Shown piece after piece: positions 11,500-23,687 of a stretch of 64,000 bases of DNA. Location: assembly GCF_032854445.1 (NCBI RefSeq), contig NC_088304.1, forward strand, positions 9,807,704-9,871,703, in the 5' to 3' direction. The notes beneath the pieces were generated by a model that saw only the letters and a list, made by a program, of their open reading frames with translations, was not told where the DNA came from and searched no databases. Source of the stretch: Liolophura sinensis. Taxonomy: Eukaryota > Mollusca > Polyplacophora > Chitonida > Chitonidae. Position 1 is the first letter of the stretch. Each line of letters begins with the position of its first letter. A program made the position numbers and the translations under genes.

Positions 11500-11925
11500 A
11501 AGTTCTTTTACGCCGTGCTCAAGACTGTCTCATGTATATGACTGTGGCTATCATTATGGTGAGAGGAAACCTCGCAGAGCCCGGCGGAAACCTACTACGA
11601 TTCGCACGTTGAGGGCAGATCTTTAAACGTGCTTTAATCCTAAACACTCATGGGTCACGCTGTCTTTCAGATAACGCTTTGGACTTATCAACCCCAGAGG
11701 TCAAGGTCGCCTTGTGAGCTGCACCTATCGGCGGACACCTGCCAGACATTCGTGGGTCACGCTGTCTTTTAGATATCGCTTTAGATTCATCAACCCCAGA
11801 GGTCAAGGTCGACTTGTCAGCTGTACCTAGCTCTGGACACCTGCTAGACGACAAACTGGAGATTTCCATGCCTCCACTGGGGAAAACCACGACCATCCGC
11901 AGGTTGCTGCAGCCCTTCACACCAA
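11500..11925 (-). repeat. SINE family 1 fragments flanking a two-unit repeat
   Basis: A minus-oriented SINE 1 piece covers about 11505-11600 and a second short piece about 11870-11925 (CCACGACCATCCGCAGGTTG). Between them, at about 11650-11850, two units of roughly 115 bp share TGGGTCACGCTGTCTTT and CAACCCCAGAGGTCAAGGTCG. Confidence 0.6.
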
Positions 11926-12829
11926 CGAAAAAAGCCTGGTACAAGGAGACACTGTTGCGGTATTCGTGAAATAATGTTAAAAATGACGTCATACCACAAT
12001 TAAACAAACAACAGATATGAAGACAACCCATACGATTGTGTGACAGTACCATGATTTAAAGTCACTTGTGATTTGTTACTTCCAGAGGCTTTTCTCTGCA
12101 TACTACATTAAAGTTTGGAGAAAACATAAACATTACAGAGAATTCAGATGAAAAAGTGCGAAATGTTAGTTCTAAATGTGGTTTCCATACTTTTTTTGGC
12201 GATTTTGAAGGGAATAAGATATTTGAAACTAACATTTGTCTGGTGGGTAATTGGGAACACCTCGTGCTATATTGTCTTTATGTGATAATGTCATAAATGA
12301 GGAAATAACACATGTTTGATAAATTTGTTTGCACTAGAATTTGATCTGCTATAACATGAGTATAACTTGGATTTTGGTCATATTTATATTTTTAATATAT
12401 TCATAACTATTATCATAATTCAGATGAAATGCATCTGTATGGATATAAACAATAGATTTATATTAAAATAACTTTATTAGACATGCATCACATCTTTACT
12501 TAGAAAAGTATTATGTAAAGACTATATATACCAAGGGGGGGGGGATCGAAAAAAATATTATAGACGATATTTGCAAGTAACTTTAGCACGCTATTTCATC
12601 AGATATTTTGGATCAGCTTTTATTTATGTGAGATCACTTTAACAGTCCCACCAGTATCAGCTATGTTTTTTGTCATTATAGAATTTCAGCGGTTGTGAAT
12701 ACGATCAGTCCATATTTGGACGCGATAGATTTGAGGGTGGGTGGGTCATCATAAAAAATCCATAAATTAATATTTTATAATTATTTATTTATTGGTTTTA
12801 AAAAGATGACTCTCTTGTAAGGAAATATG

Positions 12830-13220
12830 GACAGAGCGTCTAGAATCACTGATGCTCTTCTTCATTACTGTGTCTAATTCCTCTTAATCCGGGTCTAGCG
12901 ACTGTATATTCATCGTGTTGAATTAGAGCCCCACGTTGGATGAACAGTTGCCATGAAAGCACAGCTGAGATACATGTTTTGTTATCGACAACTGAGATAC
13001 TAGCATGGTACACGATTTGAATACACATTTCACTCAGTCGCCTAGAACATGCCTTGCGTCTTTCCAACATCGCTGAAAACTGATGACTGCTTCTCTTTGC
13101 ATGATTCCGCCCTAAGTTCGTACTTTACATATTTTCTTACTTCTTTGGTGGTTTGTGTTACATGTCGTTTTAGGAATTGGATTTGCGATTATTGACCTGA
13201 AACGCCGTTATCGGTTGAAG
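12830..13220 (+). repeat. Interspersed repeat family A, copy 1
   Basis: The sequence runs from GGACAGAGCGTCTAGAATCA through TCATCGTGTTGAATTAGAG, GCATGGTACACGATTTGAAT and CTTTCCAACATCGCTGAAA to GTCGTTTTAGGAATTGGAT. It matches 15550-15900 in the same orientation, and 16640-16880 and 43440-43730 in the opposite one. No protein-coding signature was seen, so it is probably a non-autonomous element. Confidence 0.6.
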
Positions 13221-13639
13221 ACTGGTACATGAATTGTGATAGACTTAACACACTGATCATAAATATGTCACATATACTATGACAGGTTTATGGATAAGAC
13301 TACCAGGGTATTTGGAGGAAACCACCCGACCTTTGGCCAAAAAACCGCTCGCTTATTGCCACCAAGATCACGAAGAACGGTGTAAGCTCGAGAATCTTGC
13401 AGGACTCGGTGTCCAAGGCTAGGTTGTACCTTAACCTTTTGGGTCCTTGCGATTCAAAGACAACCATATTGCCCCTAAATGTACTGCATCAAACAAACAA
13501 AAATACTAAAATAAAATACAGTGTTATATAAAATGCAGAAATTGGTCACAACCGAGGAAGGAAATGAAGGCCTGTGTAGGTTACTGCTTAGGGTGCCAGC
13601 ACAGTGCAAAGATTCATAAGCCTCTAACCACTGCGATCA

Positions 13640-13876
13640 ATGTCAAACTCATGTGAATTAAATGTAGAGGAATTCAAGTCCTCTCCTGTCGTAAGTGGGA
13701 AGGCCTGACAGCAACCTGGGGGTGATCATGGGTTTTCCCCGTCTTCGTCGAATTCCCCCCCCCCCCCCCACATAATGTTGGCTGCCGTCGCATCAGTGAA
13801 ATATTCTTAAGTGGGGCGTAAAACTCCAATCAAATAAGGAAAGAAAGAATGAAAGAAAGAAAGAAGGAAGGAAATT
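13640..13876 (+). mobile_element. SINE family 1 copy with GAAA/GAAG microsatellite tail
   Basis: The family body is present (GGTGATCATGGGTTTTCC, a C run, ATAATGTTGGCTGCCGTCG, AAAACTCCAATCAAATAAGG), followed by a GAAA/GAAG repeat to about 13876. Confidence 0.7.
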
Positions 13877-13877
13877 A

Positions 13878-14120
13878 TGGAGCCGTAAAACGGATATGGC
13901 GTGTTTCCTGTTTGTTTTTTTTTTTGTTTTTTTTTTCTTAAAAGAGAAGAAAAACACCCGATCCCTTCTTCTGGGAGTTTGATTTCCTTTTTTTATTTTT
14001 TAGACTGCTTAAAAAAAGAAAAACTCCCACCCGAACTCTTTCTCTGGGAGTTTTCTTTTTGTTTGCAAAAGTGGGAAAGAAATGCACAGTTAGAAAAAAC
14101 AAACGTCACATCCCTTTCAC
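13878..14120. repeat. Foldback-like element with long T and A runs
   Basis: It starts GGAGCCGTAAAACGG and carries complementary purine- and pyrimidine-rich segments (ACTCCCACCCGAACTC and TTCTGGGAGTTTG types). It resembles the element at 10020-10200. Confidence 0.4.
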
Positions 14121-15549
14121 GGTTTCGTTCTCTTACGACCACGAATGAAATGGATACATTTGGCAAATAGTTAAGTAAATCAACAAAGAAGCAAATCGTT
14201 AAATAAAAAATAAACTCGACTTGTTTATTTACTTATTTGTTTACTTAAACAACTTTTGTTTATTGTTTATTTACTAAGGGCACTGTTCCACAGGGCAGCA
14301 GTCCGTGGAGGTTGCTGGGTCTCTAGTAGGTTTGAACACTCCCACACATCCGGGTCTGTATACCATGGGAGAGCACCTAGACGAAACACGGTAAATAACC
14401 GACTTTATCATTTGGTATTTACTGGGCCTGTGTTTAACGCTGCACTTAAGAAATCTTCGCCTATAAGTTGGTTTTCAACAATTTAACGTTAAAGAAGTAG
14501 GCTAAGCCCCACCGGTTAAATACTGTTATAAGTGCCAATGAATTGGATATACCGCTTATGAATGTAGATTGCAAAGGCGATGATCATGCATGTTTGGCCT
14601 GCCCAAATGCTAAGGACCTAAACTGTTACAACTGTAACAGTAATCATTAGGCAGGCCGGTAAATAAAGAGACACGCAAAGCGCAAGTAATTAAATATCTC
14701 AAGAAGTCTCTTATACAGATTGTAACGGATTACAGCATAAAGAACTGATATATATGCTTAAACAGAAACAACTTACAGGATCCCCAGCCCCATCATGGGT
14801 TAAGCTTAATTACATAAAAAAATATATACTGCGCTGATGGTAATTGCAATTTATTACATCTTGTCATTGGTCTGGATAGTCTCGATATGTTGTGTTGCCA
14901 TCAAATTTAATAAACATTTACTGGAAAGCATTGCAAAAGACCACGCCTTGGGGATAGTTAGCCCACCACAAGAATCCTACTTTTGGCAGGCATACTATAT
15001 ATTTTAAAAAAAAGTCTAGCATGAAATAGCTAATGGCTTTGTAATAGATATACTCACTATACTGTTTTTTCAGAATTACACAAGTGGGATTCACGTGAAT
15101 AAGCAATCAACATTGATTATATAAATACCGCCATCACCATAAAGGAACAAAATAATGACCAAACTTACATGTCCACGCACCCTATACCTCCTGACTCGAA
15201 ACAAGTGCAATGCGCGGTACAACCGTCCTCGAACACCCCAAGAGGGGTAGTGTTTTACCGTAGTAGACACAGACTGTAAATGAGAGGCGTTGACGTCACT
15301 TTGTGCAAATTCATGAGTCTGGACTCTCTTCACACTCACGAATTTTGCTATCTTACTTGTACAGCAATATACCGAAGTGTCCTACATACGACGTATGCAT
15401 ATCTCGCCTTGTGGCATGTTAGATCCCGTGTGCTACGTGACGATTTCAATCAACGTCACAAGTTATTACAGCAAAAACTATTGTAGCAAGATTATTCCAT
15501 CAAACGCATTCATTCTTAGTTTACAATTAATATAATATAATTCTCTTGA

Positions 15550-15900
15550 AAGTAAAAATGGACAGGAGCGTCAGGATCTCTGGCACTCTGCTGCATAACT
15601 GTGTCAAATCCCGTTTAACTTGCAGCTATAGCAAACTATATATTCCATCGTGTTGAAATAGATCGCTAAATTGAATATATAAACATTTGCACTCAAAGCG
15701 CAGCTGAGATACATATATTGATAATCATCACTTTTCTACTAGGCATGGTACATGATTTGAATACAGATTTCAGTCATTTGCCTAGAAGACATCATGCGAC
15801 TTTCCAACATCGCTGAAATTTGCTGATTGCTTCTCCATAATTTCGGACTTGTTTGGTGACTTGTCTTAGACGACGTTTTAGAAATCGGCCTTGCCATTAT
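15550..15900 (+). repeat. Interspersed repeat family A, copy 2
   Basis: It shares GGACAGGAGCGTCAGGATC, CCATCGTGTTGAAAT, GGCATGGTACATGATTTGAA and CTTTCCAACATCGCTGAAA with copy 1 at 12830, with many substitutions. Confidence 0.6.
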
Positions 15901-16119
15901 ACAACTAAAATAATGTTAGATCCAATATTTTGGTAGTGGTGGTAGGATAAGTAGATAGGCCATCGTACCACTCTCGCTCTGAAAGATTGCTCACAGTGAC
16001 AGGTCTACGGCGGAAGACCACGACGGCCTCCAAGATGTGGATTTTCACGCTGTTCTATACAGGTGTAGACCATGAAAAAGGCGATTTAAAAAAATAGTCA
16101 TTATTAACCATGGGTCTTC

Positions 16120-16390
16120 TGTAGTTTTTCATACTGAATGTGATGACAACAAAGCATTTTAAGTTATTCTAGATCAGTGGCGTATAATAAATTGCAATTA
16201 AAATTACCGCATTTTTGTTCCTCTTAACTCTTCTTAAGCCATGGGGCTAGAGGGCGTGTAAATTGCTACTATTCAGGCATACACGTGTACATGAACAGTC
16301 AGAACAAACTGCTAACAGAATAAATTGACAAGAGGTCGGATTTCACCGGTAATAGGTGTGACGCTTATATTGTCTGTCTTTTTAATGTCC
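16120..16390. repeat. Interspersed repeat family B copy
   Basis: Shared blocks are ATTCTAGATCAGTGGCGTATAA, GCCATGGGGCTAGAGGGCGT, ACATGAACAGTCAGAA and TTTCACCGGTAATAGGTGTG. Related copies are near 14810, 27280, 27940-28745 and 44100-44400. Confidence 0.5.
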
Positions 16391-16439
16391 ACGTCACACT
16401 GTGCTGTAGCACCAGGGAGATGCCACTGCACGGACAGTA

Positions 16440-16890
16440 TTTCGAACTCCGCGCCAACTCATGCTTTCTGACATGTGTGCAGAATGCGAAGGCGATGACA
16501 CGTCCATGTGAATCTATGCGTCGAAACAGGCATTCGCACACCAGCCATCAACCAATAAGGACGTTCCAGGTCAATAACCTCAAGGCCCATTCCCCAAAAC
16601 GACGTATAACAGAAACCACCAAAGAACTAAGAAAGTATATAAAGTACAAAAATAGGACGGAATTATGCAAAGAGAAGCAGTCAACAGCCATTGATGTTGG
16701 AAAGACACAAGGTATGCTCTGTGCGAATGAGTTAAATCAGTATTCAAATCGTGTACCATTCTAAAATATCTGTTGTCGACAGCAAAATATGAATCTCAGT
16801 TGCGCTTTGATGGCAACTGTTCTTATATCCAAGGTGGCGATCTAATTCAACACGATGAATATAGCGCCCCTGAAGACTGGGTTGCGATAG
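16440..16890 (-). repeat. Interspersed repeat family A, inverted copy
   Basis: It contains ATTCAAATCGTGTACCAT and ATTCAACACGATGAATATAG, the reverse complements of the family A blocks, plus an upstream extension (CACCAGCCATCAACCAATAAG, CCCAAAACGACGT) that recurs at 43320-43400. The 114-codon open frame here follows the repeat and has no other support. Confidence 0.55.
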
Positions 16891-18384
16891 AAGTAGACGT
16901 TCCAATGATTTTCTTGCGCTTGGATGAACACTTTGGGAACACACAACTTTGTTGCTTTATCCTAGCAGCGCACACTACCCTGTGTCTACACAAGTCAAAC
17001 ATTCTTGCTTATGTCCCATGTAAGATCATGTAATGCCCAATCCTTTTCATTCAGCAGAGGCTATACTATGAGCGAGTCAATTTCGTGATCTAATGGATTA
17101 AGCTTTTCGTTAAGTTGTTGCTTCGTCCATGGAGACACTAAGACGTGTTTGTTAATCTTGTCTTACAAAATCTCGCACTAACTACGTCCTTGTTGTCTAC
17201 TGATCAGAGCAAAGGAAGGCTACGTTAGCAGTAAAACGCCCAATGTCCGCCTAGAGTTTCTGCTCTTATAGAATACCATTATTATCATGCAGCGTCAGTG
17301 ACAGTTGACGCTCATTGTGGGAGTTCTCAAAGCGCATGTGCCATTTTTCATGAATGCAGTGGTATCTTTCTGGCGCTGTGACAGAATGTGATGAGGACAT
17401 TTTATCGCTTCTCGTTAAATCCATATGATGTAAGCCACATAAGCTTTGTTCTGTTCTGTTTTTTACCAAGAATGTATGACTGGGCTTTAGTGGGATATTT
17501 ATTAAGACAGACAGCTGATGGATGCCTGTCCCAAAATATAGTCTTACGATATGCTGACACTTACAACTGAAACATCCAATGAGAAACCGCGTACGTACTT
17601 GGTCGCACCGGACTATCATTGGAAATGTATGTATGTATATCATCCATGTGGGAGCGGCCGTGGCCGAGTGTGGTTAAAGGTGCATGCCTTTCAATCGCTA
17701 TGACCGCTATGACACACCAGGCGCGCGATCAATGAATGAAAGGAGAGGGAGGGGGAGGGGTGGTTTGAACTCGGGAGGTGGGGGGGGGGGGGGGGCTAGT
17801 ATGGCTGGTGTAGCTAATTAATTCTTTTTCTCTTTGAAAAATTTTCAAAATATATAACTTACTCTTATTCCAATGTATATAACTGTAGGAACTCTCCCCA
17901 TGTGCCGTAGGCGATAAACATGCTAAATCAAAAAGTTGTTAAAGCGAAAACAAAGCATTGCTTTCATATCTTTGAGTTTCGATTTAGGGTTAGTTTCAAA
18001 TCGTGGGAATAAAGTCATACGGTAGATATTAAAAGTCGTCTAAAACAACTCCTATTGTAAAGGGTCGTATTTTAAACGAGAGCAGTTTGTGTCACACGTA
18101 TGAGGTGAAATCTGGCCTCTTGTCAGTTTACCTTTGCACTGATCTGGGCGCCTGTATCACGAAGTCAACATGGGATATTTTGTGTTACATTTGACATGTG
18201 TTTTAATACATAGAAATATCTTCAGGTAACGTTAGTTTACCTCCAGTTCTCGGACACACTGCAGATAACACTAACTTTACCTCGTAAAGCTTTATCCATC
18301 TGGCGTTACATGACATTCATTCAGGTAGTCTAACCTTTAAAATGTTCAAAACTTCTTGAATGTTATCCTTAAAGACTGTACGCT

Positions 18385-18655
18385 GGACATATTTGACTGG
18401 TGTTTTACGCTGTACTCAAGCATATTTCACTTATAAAACCGTTGCCAGCATTGTGGTGGGTGGAAACCGGGCAGGGCCCGGGGGAAACCCACGACCATCC
18501 GCAGGTTGTTGCCAGACCTTACCACGTACGGCCGGAGAGAAAGCCAGCATGAACTCGACTTGAACTCACAGCGACAGCATTGGTGAGAGGCTCCTGGGTC
18601 ATTACGCTGCGCTAGCGCGCTAACCAACTGAGCCAGGGAGGTGCCAGATATAACG
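18385..18655 (-). mobile_element. SINE family 1, near full length
   Basis: On the plus strand it reads from the tail side TTGACTGGTGTTTTACGCTG through CCCACGACCATCCGCAGGTT and CGTACGGCCGGAGAGAAAGC to the tRNA-like head (CATTACGCTGCGCTAGCGCG CTAACC). It is one of the most complete copies in the window and lies just downstream of the signal-peptide-like exon at 18692. Confidence 0.85.
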
Positions 18656-18691
18656 CCAGCGAGTACAAGACTTTGCGAGAATAACACTCAC

Positions 18692-18779
18692 CTGGTTTGA
18701 ACGGGCTTGCTATGGTGGCGGCGAAGGTCACGTGGCTGATCACTGTTCCCAGCAGCCATACTGAGAAGACGGCAAACAT
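18692..18779 (-). CDS. Orphan signal-peptide-like first exon
   Basis: On the minus strand ATG at 18779 opens 29 codons beginning MFAVFSVWLLGTVISHVTF, a short hydrophobic stretch ending in Ala-rich residues (FAATIASPFKP), then a GTGAGT donor at 18691. The exon ends in phase 1, as first exons with signal peptides often do. A TTTCAG and a TACAG lie just upstream, so a 5' untranslated exon could precede it. No following exon was recognised between 9.1 and 18.7 kb, so this may be a broken gene or a chance reading frame. Confidence 0.33.
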
Positions 18780-19329
18780 GTTGAAGCTGTATAGACTGAA
18801 ATAAACGTCATGATTCTGCTAAGAACGTAACCGTTGAAACGTCATGGGCCGTCGATATAGCACCCAGTCTCGGCGTTGTAGTAATAACTGTCGTGTTAGA
18901 TCTTTTGAACTATCAATCTTCACATATATTTTCTTTTCCTCCCTTTGGGCCGCGTTTTAATTTTTTTCTGAGGAGGTATCAATTTGCAAGAGAGGATTCA
19001 AGGTTTCATATTAGAGTAGATACAAATATGAGTGTTTTTCACAAAATGGAGGCAGATACACACTAGGCAAAAGAAATGAAAAGTGCCGGATGACCGCCCT
19101 CTGACAGGGTGGGTTTGACCTCGACTAGCTTTTTGTCAGTTTTGTGAAAAAAAAATCATCGGCCAATCACCATCAGGAATTTGACCGGAGTTGTCTCAGA
19201 CGACGAGGGTTATCGGGCCCGGAACGTTCGGGGATCCGAGATTTAGGTACAGTGCTGTGAGAGAAAATGTTAACATGTATATAAATGGAAGCTTAATTGT
19301 GAGCTTGGATAAGTATACCCATAGTTGAC

Positions 19330-19520
19330 AAACAACATGTATTTATTTATTTATTTATTTGATAGTTTTTTTTACACCATACTCAAAAATATTTCGACGG
19401 CGTCCAGCATTATGGTTTCGGAGGAAACCCACGACCATCCGCAGGTTGGTGGCAGACTATCTCACGTACAACCAGAGAGAAAGCCAGCATGGGTTGGACG
19501 TGAACTCACAGCGAGCATGT
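19330..19520 (-). mobile_element. SINE family 1, partial
   Basis: The tail side (TATTTATTTATTTGATAG) leads into CCACGACCATCCGCAGGTTG and GAGAGAAAGCCAGCATGGG. The tRNA-like head is missing. Confidence 0.7.
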
Positions 19521-20559
19521 ATTTAATAGACAGCACTTCGTACCTACCTGGATACGGAAAGACCTGTTTTTCCTCCTAACTTCCAAACTGTCAATCCCTT
19601 GTATTACGAAAATCGGTTAAATGTTAGAAAAGAAAACAGTTATCTTTTACGTAATCATCCGAGCCTGGTTTTTTTTTTTTTTTTTTTTTTTTGGAAGAGG
19701 GTTTGGGCGAGTGCAAGGGGAACACGAGGTGTTATTCCCATGCCTTGTGAATGTCACAGACGGGTCATACGGTTTCCACACACCTAATCTTATCTTATGC
19801 TCCCTGCGACCGCTTCTGTAGTCACATGGGCCTCGAAGCCTCGAGGTCCTAACCAAAATCCATGGGTTTAAAAGGGATCTGTTTATTGTGTGGTGCAGTT
19901 GCAGGATTATAAGGTATTAGCTGCACGAGGAGATCAGCTGATCTGACGATGCACTGACGTACTGAATAGAACTGAGCCACGCTGACTAGTGGTATTAAAT
20001 GGTATGTCCAACCATTGAGGTATTTTAAGAATCTATAATTATCTATATGTATCTATGTATACCTCCATGGTCCAACGGATCTGTTACTATCGGCTACTAA
20101 AACATTAGGTTTTAAAAGATGCCGTTGTTAGATTTTAGGACCTACATTCATGATGTGAAGATGAATGTGCTGTAACGTAGAGGATGGCATGGATTTTTCT
20201 TCTAACTCCGACGAGAGCAAGCCTGTAATTACGAACCTAATTTCGGTAAATTGGAGCAGTACACTGGTTTGTGTTCGGCAATGTTTGTGTTACAAAGACA
20301 GAAATTCTCAAATTTCCCGAAAAAATTAAGTCGGCCCGAATTTAGCCAGTCGGTCACCTTACCCGCCAAAAATACTTTTTTAAATCATGCCCTGGCCGAA
20401 TCACTGGAAATGTGACCATTTTGCATCATGCGGCTAAAGAGTGCGAACAGATCATGGCCTGGCCGAATCAATGGAAACATACCACAGCAGTGCACTCTAA
20501 AAGTTGAACTATTTCGGTAAATCGGCGACGATTTTCACCACTTCAGAAATGCCCTCACA

Positions 20560-20935
20560 GGACTCTTTGCTTTGCTTTCAACCCTCCAAAATGGTATTTG
20601 TTGTTGCCTCGCTGGCGCTAAGGACTCTTTGCTTTGCTTTCAAACCCCCAAAATGGTATTTGTTGTTGCCTCGCTTAGCGCTCAGCACTGAGGGGTTAAA
20701 TCAAGGAAACCTAACAGGACTGGTTGCTGCGGTGTCAGTATAATGTAACTGGGTGGAGTGTCAAGTCTGGTGTCTTTGGCATGATACTTCGGTCGCGGCA
20801 GCACTTTGACGGCATGGATCCGCCCTGCCACAAGAAGATACGGTATATACACACACCTAATGACTCCTCGTCGTCATATGACTGAAAAATTGTTAAGTAC
20901 GACCTAAAACATCAAGCATACGTACGTACATCCAC
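20560..20935 (+). mobile_element. SINE family 2 copy with duplicated head
   Basis: GGACTCTTTGCTTTGCTTTC through GTTGTTGCCTCGCT occurs twice in a row, about 65 bp apart (from 20561 and 20625). The family 2 body follows (GCGCTCAGCACTGAGGGGTT, GCTGCGGTGTCAGTATAATG, CCTCGTCGTCATATGACTG) and ends at 20935. Confidence 0.7.
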
Positions 20936-22224
20936 ATTCAGCCCCCTCCTGAAAAGGGAAATATTCTTGAGCAAGTAAATAAACTAATTACATAGGTATA
21001 AGTGATTCTATCAGTCACGCTGATTAGACAAATCATTATGCACAGTCCATATTTCATATATTTTATTATCCATATTGTTGAGTATACAACATTATAAGTG
21101 TAAATAATATTCCAACAATAAAGCAATGAGAAATGTTCAATTAGTATTTTGCTAAATACAAACGAGGGTTTGGCCCATGTACAGTGATTCGACCGATCTG
21201 GCTGTATTAGCAGGGATATCTGTAAGTAAGCTTCATAAAACAAGCCCATGTAGGGGCTATTTTTACGATGGGGGAATCCCTCGGAATTGTTTCAGGCCAG
21301 ACAAACCCAGTAATTCGCTACCATCATGTTTACATACAACACACTATCATCTCACACGTCGACGTTGCTTTAATTCCTGTTACATCAGCATTTGCCACTG
21401 TAATCAGTGAGCTTTACGGTTTGGCCAGCATGACTTTGCATTTTGCAGACACCATATGTAATGCCGCTAGTTGTATATGGCACAAAGTTTTGCAATGCAC
21501 AACCTGCTTGTATCCGAAGAATAAAAGCACCATATATTATTCACACTTGGTTTACATGATAATTTTCGTTCATTGATCACGCGCTGCATCATCTTTTTTT
21601 CAAAATAAATACAAATATTCAGCTGTAACATACACGTCGTTATTGTTGAAAACGGTACACTATTGCAAGTGCCTTAATGTTTGCGTGCGCATGGTCAGGA
21701 TCCCAAAGTTGCTCACGTACCTGTACACAAGATGGCCCGAGTTCTGTCATGGTTAAGGGTGAAGTCACCAGCAAAAGGATCTAAATTAACCAACTTTGAA
21801 GTCTTAATTACAGTTAAACGTCATGATGATGGTTTTCACGAAAATTAGGCTCGCCCAGTCACAGGTCTACAGGCTTCTCTGAGAAACTTTTATTAAAGAA
21901 ATTAGTAATAATTCCTATAATTTGATGAGTTCAAGATATAACCCTCGAAGAAACTTAACCACCATTGTATGCAAGTGACGTATATTCTTTAGTACGGGAT
22001 CAAAAAGCACCTGTCAAAGGAAATTTCACGTATTTGTGACTGGTACCTTTCTGGATCAAACACTTCCGGGTCAGTCCAGTAGCCATGGTGGATCATGTAA
22101 ACAGGTAAAGCGACGGTCATGCCAGTTGGAATATGGATACCTTTTTATTGTGACGTCACGCTTACATACTCTGTCCATCCTGCAGAGAAATTAGAACTAA
22201 TATCATCATTTTACATGGTCTTCC

Positions 22225-22400
22225 AGGGGTCTCTCACCAATGCGGCCGCTTTGATTTCGAATTCAGCTCCTCGCCGGTAGTGCGTGGGAATATCTGCCAA
22301 CAACCTGTGAGTGGTTGTGGGTTTTTCCTCGGCCCTGCCCAATTTTCTCCCACCATAAATTCTTGAGCACGGCGTAAAACACCCATCAAATAAATATATA
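22225..22400 (+). mobile_element. SINE family 1 copy
   Basis: The body runs from TCTCACCAATGCGGCCGCTT through GAGTGGTTGTGGGTTTTTCC to the tail GGCGTAAAACACCCATCAAA. It is inserted upstream of the broken P450 exon 12, in its intron. Confidence 0.75.
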
Positions 22401-22875
22401 TAATGACGAAGACGGTGATGATGATGCTTTTAATTCACACATTTGTATGCCAAGCCTAAGTGTGCCCCAACATTATTATTTTTCTCAAATTCTTTGCATC
22501 GAAACAGATATTCGTATACCAGCCGTCAACAAGAATTGGCTTTCCGTGGGTCAACAATCGCAGAACAAATTCTCAAAACAATGATGAACCCAAAACACCA
22601 CTAACCACCAGAACTATGTAAGTGCGTAAAGAAAGAAATTACGTGAAAAAGTTTTCAGTGATAACAGAGAGACGGAAGGAATAATCTAGGCAAAAGCGTT
22701 ATATCAGAATCCAAATGGCGTGACGTGTTGGTCCTTTATATAGTTTTGATGACGAAAATAGAACAAATGTGAAGTTGACGTGGAAATCTTCACGACAATA
22801 CAGAGGCAATGGTTATGATGCTCAAAAAAGCCCTTATGAATTAAGATGGCCATGATGATAATAACAATAAACGAT

Positions 22876-22950
22876 CATGGTGGTGGTGGTGGTGCTGCTG
22901 CTGCGGATGATGACGACGATGACGACAATGACGACGATGATGCTGATGAA
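22876..22950 (+). repeat. Trinucleotide microsatellite beside the broken exon 11
   Basis: GTG, CTG and GACGAT units lie about 40 bp from the 22986 end of the exon 11 copy. The matching intron of the intact P450 holds a similar repeat at 31925-31990. The polyhistidine frame read on the minus strand is an artefact. Confidence 0.8.
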
Positions 22951-23687
22951 GGGACAAAGAGTACATACATAATAAAGACACTAACCTTGCGATAGGAGGA
23001 TTTATACGCAGTCCCTCTTGAACTACCATGTCTAGATAAGACAGCTTGCCGACAGTTTCGTAGTCAGGAACTTTTCTTTAAAAAATATAAAAACATTTTG
23101 ATATAAAGTTTGGTTTTAACGCTTTAATGTCTTCTCTTGGAACTTTGGTGCCATCAAAAGTAAGGAGCCTTTTAAAGCAAAATAAAGCGGTCGAAGCAAA
23201 AGCAACTGTTGAAAATGTACCTTTTGTTCCTGACACTAAAATTCAACCCAAATTTAAAATGGTCAAAAACTGCACAAAATCCATAATGAGCACAATACTT
23301 TCTCAATATTTTACTACTGATGGAAACGACTTCAACAACACGTGCACCTTTCTATTGGTAATCACAGCTGAACATAGGGGTACAGTAGGTGAATCACCAA
23401 TATGAGTGAGAGTGACTGACAGGTCACGGGTGACTTACATACGGGTAGTGCTCGAGTAATCTCAATAAAAAATTTGTCCATGTGGTCAGGAATCAGGGCC
23501 AGGTGGTAGAACAGGTGTGTGAGTGAGTGAATGGTGACTTACATCCGGGTAGTGCTCGTCAATCTCGGCGATAAGCCTGTCCATGTGGTCAGGATTCATG
23601 GCCAGGTGGTAGAGCAGGTGGGCCAGTGTTGAAGCTCTCGTATCGTAACCCGCTATGAACAGCTTTAGCGTGATCTCTCCAGTATAC

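Larger units (their letters stand above)
9160..18691. other. Repeat-rich intergenic DNA
   Basis: I find no exon with splice-site and frame support. The stretch holds SINEs of three families, foldback elements, microsatellites and three copies of an interspersed repeat (listed separately). A/T-rich unique-looking DNA without recognisable content lies at about 9160-10000, 12060-12830, 14130-15540 and 17900-18380. Confidence 0.55.
18780..22046. other. Spacer with SINEs, no supported exon
   Basis: It contains a partial SINE family 1 (about 19330-19520, minus), a T run at 19670-19692 and a SINE family 2 copy (20560-20935). The missing heme-binding and last exons of the broken P450 would be expected here on the minus strand. 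No match to FGxGxRxCxG or to the C-terminal exon of the intact gene was found. Confidence 0.55.

Noticed and set aside
16420-16764. 114-codon plus-strand frame
   Set aside because: It follows interspersed repeat family A, whose other copies do not keep the frame.
17650-17740. Possible tRNA gene (GTGGCCGAGTGTGGTTAAAG)
   Set aside because: Only an A-box-like start is clear; no acceptor stem or proper T arm pairs, so it is more likely a SINE head.
18780-22046. Search for exons 13 and 14 of the broken P450
   Set aside because: No FGxGxRxCxG coding stretch or C-terminal exon match was found on the minus strand.
22841-23029. Polyhistidine-containing minus-strand frame
   Set aside because: It runs through the P450 exon 11 remnant into a GTG microsatellite.
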